Shown one piece after another: positions 6,665 to 7,344 of a DNA stretch of 7,344 bases. A model generated the notes under the pieces. It made no database searches, was not told where the DNA came from, and saw only the letters and a list, made by a program, of their open reading frames with translations. Where the stretch lies: contig JAGHUU010000174.1 in the NCBI GenBank assembly GCA_018064695.1, forward strand, positions 1 to 7,344. The letters run 5' to 3'. This DNA is from Candidatus Blautia equi (GTDB lineage: Bacteria > Bacillota > Clostridia > Lachnospirales > Lachnospiraceae). The translations under genes and the position numbers were made by a program. The number at the start of each line of letters is the position of its first letter. The stretch's first letter is position 1.

Positions 6665-7344
6665 ATGGAAAAGAAAAATGTCACAGTACGTGTACAGAAA
6701 GTAAAAAAGAATCGAATCAAAACACGACTTTTTTTCTTCATTGGGCTTGCAGCGCTGATTCTGCTTGCGGCAGTATTTGCGGATCATCTTTGTCCTTATG
6801 ACCCTAATGCCCAGGATCTGATGAGTGCGCTGCAGGCGCCTTCCTTAGCGCATCCTATGGGCACGGACCGATTTGGCCGTGATATGTTATCCCGTGTCAT
6901 TGCGGGAGCGCAGACCAGTGTTTTATCCACATTGGCCCTGGTTGGAATCATCACTCTGGTTGGAACCATCATCGGCGTGATCTGCGGTTTTGCAGGCGGC
7001 GTGGTGGATTCCGTGGTGATGCGGGTCTCCGACATCTGTCTTGCCTTTCCGGGGTTGGTATTTGCCCTGGCTGTGGCAGCGGTTCTAAATGGAGGAATCT
7101 CCAATGCGGTGATTGCGCTGGCAGTTATCAGCTGGCCCAAGTATTCCCGCGTGGCACGAAGTCAGACTCTGGCACTCAAAAATTCCCCCTATGTTTATGC
7201 GGCGCAGCTGGCAGGAGATACACCTCTTCAGATCATTCTCCGTCATATTTTTCCAAACATGCTGGGTGCCATTCTGGTCACCGCCATGCTGGATATCGGA
7301 ACCATGATGATGGAACTGGCAGGTCTTTCTTTCCTGAATCTGGG
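6665..7344 (+). CDS. nikC: ABC transporter permease, NikC/DppC type, partial (cut by the right edge)
   Basis: The first 226 codons of the second permease of the importer are present. A basic N terminus (MEKKNVTVRVQKVKKNR) precedes membrane helix 1 at about residues 20-40. An extracytoplasmic stretch follows, with the DppC/NikC hallmark HPMGTDRFGRD, and then several membrane helices. The ATPase-coupling loop is visible as AAQLAGD followed by ILRHIFPN. The segments SWPKYSRVARS and LDIGTMMMELAGLSF resemble NikC more than DppC, which favours nickel as cargo, without proving it. The ATG at 6665 has GGAG (6653-6656) 8 bases upstream. An in-frame GTG at 6659, overlapping the previous stop as GTGA and with GGGAGG (6644-6649) 9 bases upstream, is a realistic alternative that adds two residues. 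Spacing shows cotranscription and probably translational coupling with the upstream permease. The C terminus lies beyond the window. Confidence 0.9.
   Translation, partial: MEKKNVTVRVQKVKKNRIKTRLFFFIGLAALILLAAVFADHLCPYDPNAQDLMSALQAPSLAHPMGTDRFGRDMLSRVIAGAQTSVLSTLALVGIITLVGTIIGVICGFAGGVVDSVVMRVSDICLAFPGLVFALAVAAVLNGGISNAVIALAVISWPKYSRVARSQTLALKNSPYVYAAQLAGDTPLQIILRHIFPNMLGAILVTAMLDIGTMMMELAGLSFLNL

Overview
The window most likely comes from a gut-type Gram-positive anaerobe of the Clostridia, probably Lachnospiraceae. This is an inference. It rests on the mid-range GC content, the strong AGGAGG-type ribosome binding sites, the near-consensus sigma-A promoter, and the protein families present: a GH9 enzyme without a signal peptide, a flavin-only secreted reductase, and NikBC-type permeases. 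No RNA gene, IS element, CRISPR array or integration site was seen.

Layout. (1) Positions 1-1721, minus strand: a glycoside hydrolase family 9 gene running off the left edge, with an in-frame TAG at 162-164. The same frame stays open, and looks GH9-like, to the edge of the window. (2) 1722-1948: divergent intergenic region carrying a strong promoter for the rightward gene. (3) 1949-4309, plus: a secreted fumarate-reductase-like flavoprotein with two FMN-binding domains and a FAD domain, followed by a strong terminator (4344-4389). (4) 4471-5418, plus: a LysR-family regulator with its own candidate promoter and terminator. (5) 5419-5717: a 299-base intergenic region with inverted repeats and a promoter. 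(6) 5718-6662 and 6665-7344 (cut by the right edge), plus: two inner-membrane permeases of a nickel/peptide-type ABC importer, the start of an operon.

How the genes may work together. The secreted reductase is built like the extracytoplasmic flavinylated reductases that let gut anaerobes respire small organic acceptors. It keeps two substrate-binding Arg and one His typical of fumarate reductases, but has Met where fumarate reductase has a second His, so its acceptor is probably not fumarate. The LysR gene directly downstream is the natural candidate regulator of the reductase, though the two are separate transcription units. The GH9 gene and the ABC importer look like neighbouring, independent functions. 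The points most worth checking are the amber codon in GH9, the altered active site of the reductase, and the palindromes that recur ahead of the LysR and permease genes.
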